Positions 51,516-60,787 of a DNA stretch of 64,000 nucleotides are shown here, one piece after another; the first letter of the stretch is position 1, and each line of letters begins with the position of its first letter. The DNA comes from a bacterium BMS3Bbin10 (lineage in GTDB: Bacteria; Pseudomonadota; Alphaproteobacteria; Rhizobiales; Methyloligellaceae): NCBI GenBank assembly GCA_002897995.1, contig BDTT01000068.1, positions 1 through 64,000 on the forward strand, written 5' to 3'. A program made the position numbers and the translations under genes. Below the pieces are notes generated by a model. It worked only from the letters and a program-made list of their open reading frames with translations, did not search any database and had not been told where the DNA came from.

Positions 51516-51609
51516 CTTTTCGATTTTGATGGAATCAAAATCGGACCCTGGTTCTTTGATTTAACGTGCCTCTTACCGGAAAACCGGTTCCCGCTTTTCC
51601 CGAAGCACT
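51516..51609. repeat. Degenerate dispersed repeat, family A copy 6 (reverse orientation)
   Basis: TTTCGATTTTGATGGAATCAAAATCGG ... CTTACCGGAAAACCGGTTCCCGCTTTTCC. The inner palindrome TTTTGATGGAATCAAAA and the ACCGGTTCCCGCTT arm match family A, but the CTAG ends are lost. The 51489-51822 stretch also has a small palindrome near 51761 (CGTCATTCTGGCCTGCGCCGGGGTGACG) and no gene. Confidence 0.65.
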
Positions 51610-51822
51610 CAATATCCGAACCGTGTCTGGCCCGCTGTCCCTGCCCATGCTGCGATTGGCCGTTAGCTGCGGGACACAATTTCTGGCGCGCTTATACCGC
51701 CCGCGGGCCGCGCTGGCAATGGTGGGAAGCGGACTTCGTGCCGTCAATCCCCTCTTCCCGTCATTCTGGCCTGCGCCGGGGTGACGTTAGGGGGCCGGGG
51801 TGACGAGAGCGGTGCATTCACT

Positions 51823-52755
51823 CTAATCGAACAGGCTGGATACGGATTTCTCGTCGCTGGTGCGTTTGATCGCCTCGCCGAGCAGGGGGGCGATGGGGAG
51901 GACGCGGATATTGCGCGCCACGCGGATCGCCTCGGTGGGCAGGATCGAGTCGGTAATGACGAGCGCCTTGAGATCCGAGGCGGAGACGCGCGCGACCGAG
52001 CCGCCCGAGAGCACTCCGTGGGTAATATAGGCGCTGACTTCGGTTGCGCCCTGTTTAAGCAGTGCTTCAGCCGCGTTGCAGAGCGTTCCTCCCGAATCGA
52101 CAATGTCATCCACCAGAATGCAGGAATGCCCCTCCACATCGCCGATGACATTCATGACGACCGATTCACCGGCGCGCTCGCGGCGCTTGTCGATGATGGC
52201 CAGCGGTGCGCCGATGCGTTTCGCCAGCCCGCGCGCACGCACCACACCGCCCACATCGGGCGAAACCACCATCACCTTGCCTTTGCTGTAGTTTTCCTTG
52301 ATGTCTTTCACTTTGACGGGGGCGGCATAGAGATTGTCGGTGGGGATGTCGAAGAAACCCTGGATCTGCCCCGAATGCAGGTCCAGCGTCAGCACCCTGT
52401 CGGCACCCGCATGGGTAATGAGATTGGCGGTCAGCTTGGCGGAGATCGGCGTGCGCGGCCCGACCTTGCGGTCCTGCCGGGCATAGCCGAAATAGGGAAT
52501 AACGGCCGTGATCCGCCGCGCCGAGGCCCGGCGCAGCGCATCGATCATGATGAGCAGTTCCATCAGATGGTCATTTGCCGGATAGGACGTGGATTGCAGG
52601 ACGAAGACGTCTTCGCCGCGCACATTTTCCAGAATTTCGACAAATACCTCCATATCCGCGAAGCGGCGGACGGTACATTCGCCCAATGGAAAATCGAGAT
52701 AGGACGCAATCGCCTCGGCGAGAGGCTGATTGGAGTTACCGGCGAACAGTTTCAT
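51823..52755 (-). CDS. prs: Ribose-phosphate pyrophosphokinase
   Basis: 310 residues. Motifs: [97 protein letters not shown] (flexible loop) and the PRPP motif [21 protein letters not shown]. It makes PRPP for nucleotide, His and Trp synthesis; cytosolic. It also supplies PRPP to the apt product upstream in the window. Confidence 0.96.
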   Translation of the reverse strand: MKLFAGNSNQPLAEAIASYLDFPLGECTVRRFADMEVFVEILENVRGEDVFVLQSTSYPANDHLMELLIMIDALRRASARRITAVIPYFGYARQDRKVGPRTPISAKLTANLITHAGADRVLTLDLHSGQIQGFFDIPTDNLYAAPVKVKDIKENYSKGKVMVVSPDVGGVVRARGLAKRIGAPLAIIDKRRERAGESVVMNVIGDVEGHSCILVDDIVDSGGTLCNAAEALLKQGATEVSAYITHGVLSGGSVARVSASDLKALVITDSILPTEAIRVARNIRVLPIAPLLGEAIKRTSDEKSVSSLFD

Positions 52756-52880
52756 GCACCGCTCCGAGGCTGAACCGATGATTTACCATGACGGAGGTGC
52801 CCGTCCGGCGCCCATGCGAGGGCCGCTTTGTAGCAACGTAAAAGTGGCGTGTAAACCGAAGTGGCAGTGGGGCGGTCCGT

Positions 52881-53864
52881 TCAGCTTCGGCTCTTGGCGA
52901 TCAGCTTGGCGATCTCGGCGGCGGCGGCGTTCCCCGCGGAGACGGCCGCCGGGCCCCAGGAACGGTCCAGCGAGCCTTTCGGCACATCGGACTGCTGCGT
53001 CACCGAGCCCAGATCGCGCCCCGTTGAACTCAGCAATTGCCAATCGATCTTGACACTCTGCGTGCCGGCCGTTTTTCCGCGCCCCATGGTCACCTTGCCG
53101 TTGATCTTATAGACGTTGGCGCCGCCCGTGCTGGCAACCTTTATGCCCTTGGCCCGCAGCCGGTTTCGAATTGCATTGGTCAATGATTTCCGGCCATCGC
53201 CCGGCGCGCCCGATACCGGTGGCACCAGTACTGAAATCGGCTTCCTTGCTGCGCTCGCCGACGCGGTTCGCCTTGAGGCGCTGGCTGGCGGTTTTTGCGT
53301 GGCGGACGTGCTTCGCGCACTTGCAACGCCACTTTGTTTTGGCAGCCATATGGCAAGATCTGTCGCCGTCTTGGCGGCGATTTTCTGCAGGGCCGCCTGA
53401 TTGATGGACGCCCATGGTTTCGCGCCCGGCTTTGCCGGGACCGCTTCTTCGCCAAGAATACGGTGGACCCGGTTGCCGGATTTGTCCCTCACATCCCAAA
53501 TGTATGAGAATTTTTCCTTCTTCGATTCATTGGACTGGGCGAGGAAACCCTGCACTGTGTAAGTGGCGGTTTTGCCCTTCTCGGAGACGACGGGAATGTT
53601 TTTCCGCTGGGCTGCCGCAACGAGCTGTCCGGTCAGTTTATCGCCAACCTCGGGCGGTGGGCCAATGACGGGAGCAAAGGAAATCGGCGCCAGACCGGTG
53701 TTGGATGAACTCTCGCCGGAGCCGCTGAATACGCTGCTCAACGAGCCGCCCGAGCACCCGCCAAGACTGACCGTCAGCACCGTCAACAGCGCCAACATAG
53801 TCAACCAGCTACCGATGCGCCCCGCCGCCGCCCTACGCATGCTCAACACTCGTTTGGGCTCCAT
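52881..53864 (-). CDS. Hypothetical lipoprotein with repeated domain
   Basis: 327 residues from MEPKRVLSMRRAAAGRIGSW (53840 is an alternative start). The lipobox (VLTVSLGGC) follows the signal. A Ser-rich linker, then a domain (PPPEVGDKLTGQLVAAAQRKNIPVVSEKGKTATYTVQGFL...YIWDVRDKSGNRVHRILGEEAV), an Ala/Ser/Pro linker and a second related domain (GDGRKSLTNAIRNRLRAKGIKVASTGGANVYKINGKVTMGRGKTAGTQSVKIDWQLLSSTGRDLGSVTQQSDVPKGSLDRSWG). This is likely a duplicated periplasmic fold on an acylated anchor. No family recognised. Confidence 0.7.
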   Translation of the reverse strand: MEPKRVLSMRRAAAGRIGSWLTMLALLTVLTVSLGGCSGGSLSSVFSGSGESSSNTGLAPISFAPVIGPPPEVGDKLTGQLVAAAQRKNIPVVSEKGKTATYTVQGFLAQSNESKKEKFSYIWDVRDKSGNRVHRILGEEAVPAKPGAKPWASINQAALQKIAAKTATDLAIWLPKQSGVASARSTSATQKPPASASRRTASASAARKPISVLVPPVSGAPGDGRKSLTNAIRNRLRAKGIKVASTGGANVYKINGKVTMGRGKTAGTQSVKIDWQLLSSTGRDLGSVTQQSDVPKGSLDRSWGPAAVSAGNAAAAEIAKLIAKSRS

Positions 53865-54014
53865 ATTATTTAAAAAACCCAGTATATGCCAAGATTTCAA
53901 TAGTTTGGCCTGATCCTGGCTGCTCGCAGTTTCAATTTGTACAGCGTCTGAGCGAAGCCGTCCAGCGGTCCGCGCAAGGAGTGCTTCTGTGCCCGTTTTT
54001 TCCATGACACAGTA

Positions 54015-54782
54015 TCATGAGATCAAAATGGCAGAGATTTGGCGGCCATAGTCCGCATCGCCATTATGATATGATCGCCGGTAGCTGAAAAAATGTTCCG
54101 AGTTACCATAGGTGCATATTTTCAAGTCGTCGACCGCGCCTGTGCCCGCGCCGAGCAAACGCGCCGCCACATAACCTGTCAGGTTGAAATATAGACGGGA
54201 ATTTTGGGGCCTACGTTCAAAAAACCGTGCGCTGGTTTCATCCTCGGCCAAAAACCGTGCCTCGAATTCGTCGCCGACCTCATAGGCCTGCTGTGAAATC
54301 GCCGGGCCAATTGTGGCGCAGATCCGCGCGCGATCCGCTCCAAGGCCCTCCATGGCCCCGAGCACGGCTTCAAGAATGCCTGACAATGCGCCGCGCCAGC
54401 CGGCATGCGCGGCCCCCACGACTTTCGCCTCGCAGTCGGCAAACAGCACCGGCACGCAGTCGGCGGTCGAAACGGCGATGGCGACTCCGGGCCGCGCGGT
54501 AACGACTCCGTCGGCCCTGGGGGCATCGCCGCGCGCCCAGGGTTTTTCAGCGGTAGCGACTTGCGCGGAGTGGATTTGATACGGGGTCACAAGAGCGCCG
54601 GGCGATGCTCCGAGCCGTTTTGCAAGCCGGGCGCGGTTCTCGGCCACATCCCCCTGGTCATCTCTCGAGCCCACCCCGCAATTGAGCGTTGCGTAGATTC
54701 CGCTTGAGACACCTCCCTTTCGGGTTCCGAAGCCATGGCGTATTCCGGCCATGTTTGAAAGCGTGACGCTTTCGACAATCAT
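54015..54782 (-). CDS. pgeF: Laccase-domain PgeF/YfiH protein
   Basis: 255 residues from MIVESVTLSNMAGIRHGFGTRKGGVSSGIYATLN; the track ORF starts 58 codons too early, and the true ATG overlaps the midA stop. Metal-site motifs: HSAQVATAEKP, ADGVVTARPGVAIAVSTADCVPVLFAD, VGAAHAGWRGALSGILEAVLGAM and CTYGNSEHFFSYRRSYHNGDADYGRQISAILI. The family includes peptidoglycan editing factor and purine nucleoside phosphorylase activities. Last gene of lgt-midA-pgeF. Confidence 0.92.
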   Translation of the reverse strand: MIVESVTLSNMAGIRHGFGTRKGGVSSGIYATLNCGVGSRDDQGDVAENRARLAKRLGASPGALVTPYQIHSAQVATAEKPWARGDAPRADGVVTARPGVAIAVSTADCVPVLFADCEAKVVGAAHAGWRGALSGILEAVLGAMEGLGADRARICATIGPAISQQAYEVGDEFEARFLAEDETSARFFERRPQNSRLYFNLTGYVAARLLGAGTGAVDDLKICTYGNSEHFFSYRRSYHNGDADYGRQISAILIS

Positions 54783-55921
54783 ATTCTTGCCCCGGACCTT
54801 GGAAAACCGGCAAAAGCCGGTGGCGTCAGGCCCCCGCTGGTGAGCGCCATGACCTTGAAAAGGCTGCCCATTTGCGCCGGGTCCGCAACCCGCAAGGCGC
54901 CTGATGCGATCTGTTCCCGGTCCTTGTCCTGCGCCGTTTCCATCAGCCGTTCGCAACGCTCCTTAAGGCCAAGCGCGCCAAGAAACTCCGCCTGCGAGAC
55001 GGGGCCGTGAACCTCCAGGGCGTTTTTGCCGGCGACTTCGCCGAGCCGCCCGAAATCCACATGCGCCGTGAGGTCTGCATAACCAGGCAGGGCCAGCGGG
55101 TCGGCAAAGTCGTGGGCCCTGACCGCCTGAAGGGTTTCGCCCGGCGCGCTTCTGGCGTGACCATAGTCGATAAACAGAGCCGACAGGGCGTGGTTTTGAG
55201 CCCGTGCGGCGAGGGTTTCGACAAGCTCATCCGCGCCGGGGCGTATTTCGCAAATGTCCCCGTCCACCGCGCCGGCGCGCAAACCCCGCGGCAGGAGGTC
55301 CGGCGTCTCGAGGGCGTCGGGCGCCGTGCAGAAAGCCAGCCCGCGCTCTTCGCAAAGCTCGACGCAACGCTCGAACCACGCGCCTTCGCGCCGCACGAAC
55401 TGGCGTACGGGCAGGGCATCGAGAAACTCATTGGCAATGAGGATGGCTGCCCCTTCGGGCACATCGCCGGCGCGGGCATGCCAGTGGGGTTTCCGGCCTG
55501 ACGCTTCGAGATTGCGGGCCTGAGCCTCGCGTAACACGGGGCTCGTCTCGACCAGATATATGTGAGCGGCGTCCAGAAATTCCGGCGCCACCTTTGCGGC
55601 CCGCAGCGCGTCGGCCATCAATGTTCCGCGGCCGGGCCCAAGTTCAATGAGGCGCAAGGGCTCCGGTTTTCCCATACTGCGCCAGACGACAACGCACCAC
55701 AGCCCGATAAGCTCTCCAAATATCTGGCTGATCTCGGGTGCTGTCGTGAAGTCGCCCCCGGCGCCGAAGGGATCGCGGGTCGTGTAGTAGCCATGGTCAG
55801 GGTCGCACAGACAGGCATCCATATACTGCGCGAGGGTGATCGGGCCCTCGCTGGCAATCCGGCGCCTCAGCTTGATCAACAGCGCGTTCGGCCCACTATT
55901 GCCCGTCGAGGAGAGAGTCAT
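54779..55921 (-). CDS. SAM-dependent methyltransferase, MidA/NDUFAF7 family
   Basis: 380 residues. MidA-family blocks: LRRRIASEGPITLAQYMDACLCDPDHGYYTTRDPFGAGGDFTTAPEISQIFGELIGLWCVVVW, RLIELGPGRGTLMADALRAA (SAM site) and ILIANEFLDALPVRQFVRR. Eukaryotic homologues methylate an Arg of complex I subunit NDUFS2. The bacterial target is assumed similar. It starts 3 bases after lgt and overlaps pgeF by 4 bases. Confidence 0.9.
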   Translation of the reverse strand: MTLSSTGNSGPNALLIKLRRRIASEGPITLAQYMDACLCDPDHGYYTTRDPFGAGGDFTTAPEISQIFGELIGLWCVVVWRSMGKPEPLRLIELGPGRGTLMADALRAAKVAPEFLDAAHIYLVETSPVLREAQARNLEASGRKPHWHARAGDVPEGAAILIANEFLDALPVRQFVRREGAWFERCVELCEERGLAFCTAPDALETPDLLPRGLRAGAVDGDICEIRPGADELVETLAARAQNHALSALFIDYGHARSAPGETLQAVRAHDFADPLALPGYADLTAHVDFGRLGEVAGKNALEVHGPVSQAEFLGALGLKERCERLMETAQDKDREQIASGALRVADPAQMGSLFKVMALTSGGLTPPAFAGFPRSGARI

Positions 55922-55924
55922 GGG

Positions 55925-56743
55925 TCAGACAGCGGCCCGCTTGCGTGCGCGCCAGATGAAATATGCACCAAGGGCGATCATGGGCAGGGAATAAACAATG
56001 CCCGGCGTCAGCCATCCGGTGGAAAAGATATGTTCAGGATCATACATGCGGAAATTTTCAGCCGTGATCCGCGCCAGCGCATATCCGGCAAAAAACACGC
56101 CCGTGACATAGCCGGGCCGGGGAAGAACTTTTCTCACATGGGTGAAATAGCGAATGACGATGAACAGAAGAAGTCCCTCGAGCACCGCCTCGTAGAGCTG
56201 GCTCGGGTGGCGGGGTTGCGGTCCGGCGCCGGGGAACACCATGGCCCAGGGCACGTCGGAGACACGCCCCCAAAGCTCGCCGTTTACAAAGTTTGCGATG
56301 CGGCCGAAAAACAGTCCGAAGGTCGCCGCCGCGCAACTCACGTCGGCGAGCGAGAACATCGGAATTTTCCTGGCGCGCGCAAACAGAAAGACCGCGAGAC
56401 ACACTCCGGCGAGGCCGCCATGAAACGACATGCCGCCATTCCACAGCTTCGGGATGTCTCCCGGATTGGCGAAAAAGTAAGCGGGTTCATAGAACAGCAC
56501 ATAGCCCATCCGCCCGCCGAGCACGACGCCGAGCGTGGCCCACAGCAGCAAATCGTCGGCGACTTCGGGGCCCGCGGGCGATTTGCCCGCCCACAGCGTC
56601 TGATTGGCGAGCAGGGAGCGGGCGTAAAGCCAGCCAAACAGCAGGCCGAACATGTAAGCGAGGCCATACCACTGCACGGCGATGGGGCCGATTTCAAAGG
56701 CGACCGGATCAATCGCGGGAAAGGGAATAGCAAAAAGGGGCAT
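55925..56743 (-). CDS. lgt: Phosphatidylglycerol-prolipoprotein diacylglyceryl transferase
   Basis: 272 residues, seven hydrophobic helices. Lgt motifs: GPIAVQWYGLAYMFGLLFGWLYA, GGRMGYVLFYEP, GRIANFVNGELWGRVSDVPWAMVFPGAGPQPRHPSQLYEAVLEGL (HPSQLYEA) and GYALARITAENFRMYDPEH. It adds the diacylglyceryl group to prolipoprotein Cys in the inner membrane, needed for lipoproteins such as the DUF5666 protein here. Confidence 0.96.
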   Translation of the reverse strand: MPLFAIPFPAIDPVAFEIGPIAVQWYGLAYMFGLLFGWLYARSLLANQTLWAGKSPAGPEVADDLLLWATLGVVLGGRMGYVLFYEPAYFFANPGDIPKLWNGGMSFHGGLAGVCLAVFLFARARKIPMFSLADVSCAAATFGLFFGRIANFVNGELWGRVSDVPWAMVFPGAGPQPRHPSQLYEAVLEGLLLFIVIRYFTHVRKVLPRPGYVTGVFFAGYALARITAENFRMYDPEHIFSTGWLTPGIVYSLPMIALGAYFIWRARKRAAV

Positions 56744-57037
56744 GGATTGTTCTTTCGTCCCCGGCGACGGGCATTCGTTTGCGAGGCGGGTGGACCTTCC
56801 TTGAGGTCTGCGCTGGTGTCAAGCAACACAGATGTGATCGGGCCGCAAGGCGGACAAAGAGCGGATAAAGAGCAGATGAGAGGCGGTGGCGTCGCGGCTC
56901 GCCGGTGCAGGCTTGAGCTTGACGGGGGAGTGGTCAATGTCTTGATTGCTGCGCCCGGCGGCCCCATAGTCAAATTATGCAGGCGGACGGTGAATTATGC
57001 CCCGCCGCCACACATGTTCAGGAGGTCACCGCAACCG

Positions 57038-57346
57038 ATGCCCCAGACCACCAGCCGGTTCTTCGATGAAATCGCCAAACTGATGACCGACGCCACCGGC
57101 GCGGCTCAGGGCGTGCGCGGCGAGATCGATGGCCTGATCCGCAGCCAGGCGGAACGGGTGCTGCGCGATCTGGATCTCGTGCAGCGCGAAGAGTTCGAGG
57201 CGATGAAGGCGATGGCGCAAAAAGCCCGCGAAGAAAATGCCAGACTGGAGAAGCGAATTGGCGAACTGGAGGGCGCTCTTTCCCGGTTTGGCGAAGGCCG
57301 CCCGGCCGCCTCTCCCCCAACTGGTGGCGACCCTTCCGGCCGGTAG
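57038..57346 (+). CDS. UbiK-type accessory factor (BMFP domain)
   Basis: 102 residues from MPQTTSRFFDEIAKLMTDATGAAQGVRGEIDGLIRSQAERVLRDLDLVQREEFEAMKAMAQKAREENARLEKRIGELEG, with CAGGAGG upstream. This is the BMFP pattern: N-terminal amphipathic helix, then a coiled coil, and a Pro/Gly tail. UbiK factors assist ubiquinone assembly. The track shows it inside a 594-aa ORF, whose upstream part is a shadow of lgt/midA. Divergent from lgt with a 294-base gap. Confidence 0.88.
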   Translation: MPQTTSRFFDEIAKLMTDATGAAQGVRGEIDGLIRSQAERVLRDLDLVQREEFEAMKAMAQKAREENARLEKRIGELEGALSRFGEGRPAASPPTGGDPSGR

Positions 57347-57614
57347 CGCGCCTAAAAACATAACAAATCGACTTAATGCCGCCGTTTACCTGCCATTTTT
57401 CCCGCTTAATAAGGATCATCACGCCCTTTCATGAAATTGGCGTGGACAAGTTTGCCTGGCGTCTTGCGACTCAACCGACCTAAGGTTATGTCGCAGGGGT
57501 TGTGGTTTCTGAACTATAAACCGCAATATTTAGTGGGACTTGGGGGGGTGTCGCGCTGCGTTCATACTTGTGCGACTGGCCCAATATCACCAGGCCGGAA
57601 AACAAGGGCACGTC

Positions 57615-58112
57615 ATGGCTTCCATGGAATTTAACGGTGAACGCGCGCATCATCCGGTCGATCTGGTCGAGAATATCGCGACCATGCATGACTGGGCATT
57701 TGAGCGCAGCGCCGAAGATGAGCTGTCATTATGTGTGGCGGGCACCTGGAGCGACTATCAGATTTCCCTCAACTGGCGGGGCGACCTTGAGGCGCTGCAC
57801 CTGGCGTGTGCGGTCGATCTGAAAGTCTCCGACAGCCGCCTCACCGAGGTTTACCGTCTGATGGCGACCATCAACGAGCAGCTCTGGATTGGCCATTTCG
57901 ATCTGTGGCGCAACGAAAACCTGCTGCTGTTCCGCCATGGCCTGATGCTCAATGGGGCAGACCCGACGGTGGCGCAATGCGAGGCGCTGCTGCATAGCGC
58001 GCTCGATGCCTGCGAGCGCTACTTTCAGGCCTTCCAGTTCGTGATCTGGGCCGGAAAGTCCGCCGAGGAATCCCTGACGAACACGATGTTCGAAACCGAA
58101 GGACAGGCATGA
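57615..58112 (+). CDS. YbjN domain protein
   Basis: 165 residues from MASMEFNGERAHHPVDLVENIATMHDWAFERSAEDELSLCVAGTWSDYQISLNWRGDLEALHLACAVDLKV. The YbjN-like fold resembles type III-secretion chaperones. A LWIGHFDLWRNENLLLFRHGLML core is visible. The role is unknown. It overlaps proC by 4 bases, so translation is coupled. The 57347-57614 gap holds nothing I can support. Confidence 0.85.
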   Translation: MASMEFNGERAHHPVDLVENIATMHDWAFERSAEDELSLCVAGTWSDYQISLNWRGDLEALHLACAVDLKVSDSRLTEVYRLMATINEQLWIGHFDLWRNENLLLFRHGLMLNGADPTVAQCEALLHSALDACERYFQAFQFVIWAGKSAEESLTNTMFETEGQA

Positions 58113-58969
58113 CGCTCGAAATTGGCGGTGCGCTCGTTCTCATAGGCGCCGGCAAGATGGGCAGCGCACTTCTGGCCGGCTGGCTTGACCGGGGTCTGGA
58201 CCCGAAAACCCTATTCGTACAGGACCCCGATCCTTCCGATGAGCTGACCTCTCTCGCGCAGCGCAAGCATTTCAGCGTGGGCGCGGATGCCGCCGCCCTG
58301 CCTGCCGCTCCCGCAGTCATTGTGCTGGCGATCAAGCCTCAGATCATGGACGAGGTGCTTCCCTTCCTGAAGCCGCTTGTCGGCGGGAGCACCGTGGTGC
58401 TCTCGATCGTCGCCGGGCGGACGCTTGCCGGCATGGAGCGTCATCTGGGCGCCGGCAGCGCGATTGTGCGCTCCATGCCCAATATGCCGGCATCCATCGG
58501 GCGCGGCATAACGGTGGCTTGCGCCAACGCCAGCGTAACGCCTGCCCAGAAGACGAAATGCGACGAGCTTTTGCAGGCCGCGGGCTGCGTGGCGTGGACA
58601 AGCGAGGAAGCCGCGCTTGATCCCGTCACGGCGGTATCGGGCAGCGGGCCGGCCTATGTATTCCTGCTGGCGGAATGCCTGGAGGAAGCGGGGGTGCAGG
58701 CGGGGCTGGACCCGGAACTCGCCCGCAGGCTCGCGCGCGAAACGGTGAGCGGGGCCGGAGAGCTCCTGCGCCGGTCCGGTGCGCCGGCTTCCCGATTACG
58801 GAAAGACGTAACATCGCCCGGCGGCACGACGGCGGCGGCCCTCGAGGTTCTGATGGGAGGGGAGGATGGGCTGAAGCAATTGCTCATCCGTGCTGTCAAC
58901 GCGGCGGCCACGCGCTCGCGAGAGCTTTCGTCCCAGGCTTCGGACACCGGATCAAAGGTCAAGGATTGA
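58109..58969 (+). CDS. proC: Pyrroline-5-carboxylate reductase
   Basis: 286 residues. Rossmann start VLIGAGKMGSALLAGWLDRGLDPKTLFVQDP, middle motif VRSMPNMPASIGRGITVAC, and C-terminal signature DPVTAVSGSGPAYVFLLAECLEEAGVQAGLDPELARRLARETVSGAGELLRRSGAPASRLRKDVTSPGGTTAAALEVL. Last step of proline synthesis. It follows the YbjN gene by a 4-base overlap. Confidence 0.96.
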   Translation: MTLEIGGALVLIGAGKMGSALLAGWLDRGLDPKTLFVQDPDPSDELTSLAQRKHFSVGADAAALPAAPAVIVLAIKPQIMDEVLPFLKPLVGGSTVVLSIVAGRTLAGMERHLGAGSAIVRSMPNMPASIGRGITVACANASVTPAQKTKCDELLQAAGCVAWTSEEAALDPVTAVSGSGPAYVFLLAECLEEAGVQAGLDPELARRLARETVSGAGELLRRSGAPASRLRKDVTSPGGTTAAALEVLMGGEDGLKQLLIRAVNAAATRSRELSSQASDTGSKVKD

Positions 58970-59029
58970 AAAATCGGGGGGTGCCGCGCGTGACAGGCGC
59001 GAACCCGCCACGCGCAGCAAAGGCATCGC

Positions 59030-59692
59030 CTAGTTGTTGGCGCTGAAGACATCCTGGCCGAAGCCACTGTCGTTCATGGCCGCGGTAATCGACGCGGTTA
59101 CGAATTTCTTGCCCGTGACGACGACCTTCGTCCCGACGGTGGTGCGGTCGTAAAGGTCGATGACATCCTCGTTATACATGCGGATGCAGCCGCGCGAGAC
59201 GGACTTTCCGATCAGCTCGGGCGCATCGGTGCCGTGTATCCGGTAGAGCGTGCTGCCGAGATACAGCGCCCGCACGCCGAGCGGGTTGCGCGGATCCCCG
59301 CCCTTGACATAGGGGGGAAGGTCGGGGTTTTCCCGGCGCATGGAGGCCGTCGGCGTCCAGCGCGGGTTCACCGTCTTGCGGCTTACCGGCTCCACGCCGG
59401 ACCAGAACGCTTTCCCGGTCGGAATGGCGATCGGATAGGAAATCGCCTTGCCGCCCGGCAGGATCTTGTAGAGGCGCGCATCGCCGATGCTGACGATTAT
59501 TGTGCCCGCGCGATACGGCACTTTCAGGTCTACGGTTGTGCGGCTGAGGGGTCTGTCGCTCCCGATCCCACCCAAAAAGCTGCTGAAGAAGCTTTGGGCG
59601 GAGGAGCTGTCCGCGGCGGCAGTCATTCCGATCGCCGCCGCGAGAGCCCCGAAGGCCACGCTTTTCAAGAGTCTGTTTATCTGTTTCATCAC
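59030..59692 (-). CDS. L,D-transpeptidase (YkuD family)
   Basis: 220 residues with a signal peptide (LLKSVAFGALAAAIGMTAAADSSSAQ). The YkuD domain carries the catalytic motif HGTDAPELIGKSVSRGCIRMYNEDVIDLY (HxxD...SRGCIR). Peptidoglycan cross-linking or lipoprotein attachment in the periplasm. Single gene, stop 60 bases from proC, convergent. Confidence 0.93.
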   Translation of the reverse strand: MMKQINRLLKSVAFGALAAAIGMTAAADSSSAQSFFSSFLGGIGSDRPLSRTTVDLKVPYRAGTIIVSIGDARLYKILPGGKAISYPIAIPTGKAFWSGVEPVSRKTVNPRWTPTASMRRENPDLPPYVKGGDPRNPLGVRALYLGSTLYRIHGTDAPELIGKSVSRGCIRMYNEDVIDLYDRTTVGTKVVVTGKKFVTASITAAMNDSGFGQDVFSANN

Positions 59693-59828
59693 ATCTTGTT
59701 CCTTGTGTTCCTCAATATCTGGGCAAGCCCGCCTGGCTGAGGGCTCGTTTATCCGCGGACACGAAAGACGCGGGGGATGCGTCCCGGGCGCCCGGCGCCT
59801 GGATGCCGTTGCCGGCTTTGAGGAGGTG

Positions 59829-60266
59829 TCAGATGCGCAGCCGGCCCGTGCGGGCGAATATGCTTGTGCCCGTGGAGCGGGCCTGAGACAGCAATCCGTA
59901 TATTGCGCTCAACCGCGTGGCTCCGCGCCCGGCGGCAAGCGGAGCCTGAACAAAGCGGAAAGAGAGATTGTCCGCTTTCAGCCCGGGGGCCTGGGCCTTG
60001 GGCCGAACGCGGCTCACAAGGGTCATGACAAATGATGTGCCGCAAGACGGGCATGATCCATGTGACCGCTCAGTCACATGCACGCAGACGGATTTTTCTG
60101 AAATGCCAGTCTGTACCGGGACGCGGCCGGGCACGGGGAAATAGAAACCGCCGACCGTCAGGGCGCCTTGCCCGCCGGTGACCGCATTGGCGGGCCCGGC
60201 CGGCGCGAGCCCCACGGTAAGCAGCGCAAGAAGTCCGAAAATTCGACGGAGGGCTGCATGCGCCAA
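59829..60266 (-). CDS. Hypothetical secreted protein
   Basis: About 145 residues from a TTG (LAHAALRRIFGLLALLTVGLAPAGPANA, a good signal peptide) with GGGGA upstream; the 158-aa track start is less likely. Mature sequence Gly/Arg-rich with HVTERSHGSCPSCGTSFV (a CxxC) and no recognised domain. Coding status is moderate, as codon pattern and length are ordinary but no homologue family is known to me. Confidence 0.45.
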   Translation of the reverse strand: MAHAALRRIFGLLALLTVGLAPAGPANAVTGGQGALTVGGFYFPVPGRVPVQTGISEKSVCVHVTERSHGSCPSCGTSFVMTLVSRVRPKAQAPGLKADNLSFRFVQAPLAAGRGATRLSAIYGLLSQARSTGTSIFARTGRLRI

Positions 60267-60430
60267 GGTTCTGTCCCCAAGTCCCAAGTGACTCGATCTT
60301 AACAAGGACAGTCTCGGCTAGCGAAGCTAAAATACGCCTAACGCAGGTCACAATTACTTGTATCGCGCACTTGTATCGCGGCACATTGCATGGCTTGCGG
60401 GTCCTGGGATGAATGCCGCTGGAGAACAAA

Positions 60431-60787
60431 GTGTCCGAACCCTCCGCTTCGCCGGAAATAGCCTTCGATGATTTTCTGAAAGTCGACATACGCGTGGGAA
60501 CGGTGACCCGCGCGGAGCCTTTTGCGCAAGCCCGCAAACCGGCGATCAGGCTGTGGATCGATTTCGGACCTGAAATCGGGATAAAGAAAAGCTCGGCTCA
60601 GATCACGGCGCATTACACGCCCGGGGAGCTGGTCGGCCGGCAGGTGGCGGCGGTCGTCAATTTTCCACCGCGTCAGATCGGACCCGTAATGTCGGAAGTG
60701 CTGACGCTCGGGTTTCCCGATGAAAATGGCGAGGTGGTGCTGTTCGCGCCCGATCTCAAAACGCCCGATGGCGGGCGGCTGTTCTGA
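60431..60787 (+). CDS. tRNA-binding domain protein, CsaA-like
   Basis: 118 residues from a GTG (MSEPSASPEIAFDDFLKVDIRVGTV), with GGAG 6 bases upstream; the ATG at 60413 is an alternative. OB-fold of the tRNA-binding/CsaA family: FLKVDIRVGTVTRAEPF, LWIDFGPEIGIKKSSAQITAHYTPGELVGRQVAAVVNFPPRQIGPVMSEVLTLGF. CsaA has been described as a secretion chaperone-like protein. Its stop overlaps the start of the next gene. Confidence 0.88.
   Translation: MSEPSASPEIAFDDFLKVDIRVGTVTRAEPFAQARKPAIRLWIDFGPEIGIKKSSAQITAHYTPGELVGRQVAAVVNFPPRQIGPVMSEVLTLGFPDENGEVVLFAPDLKTPDGGRLF

Noticed and set aside
55562-57037. Upstream part of the 594-aa plus-strand ORF
   Set aside because: Antisense shadow of midA and lgt. 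Only its last 102 codons (UbiK-like protein from 57038) are real.
57431-57634. Small ORF of 67 aa before the YbjN gene
   Set aside because: No RBS, no recognisable domain, overlaps the start of the YbjN gene in another frame.
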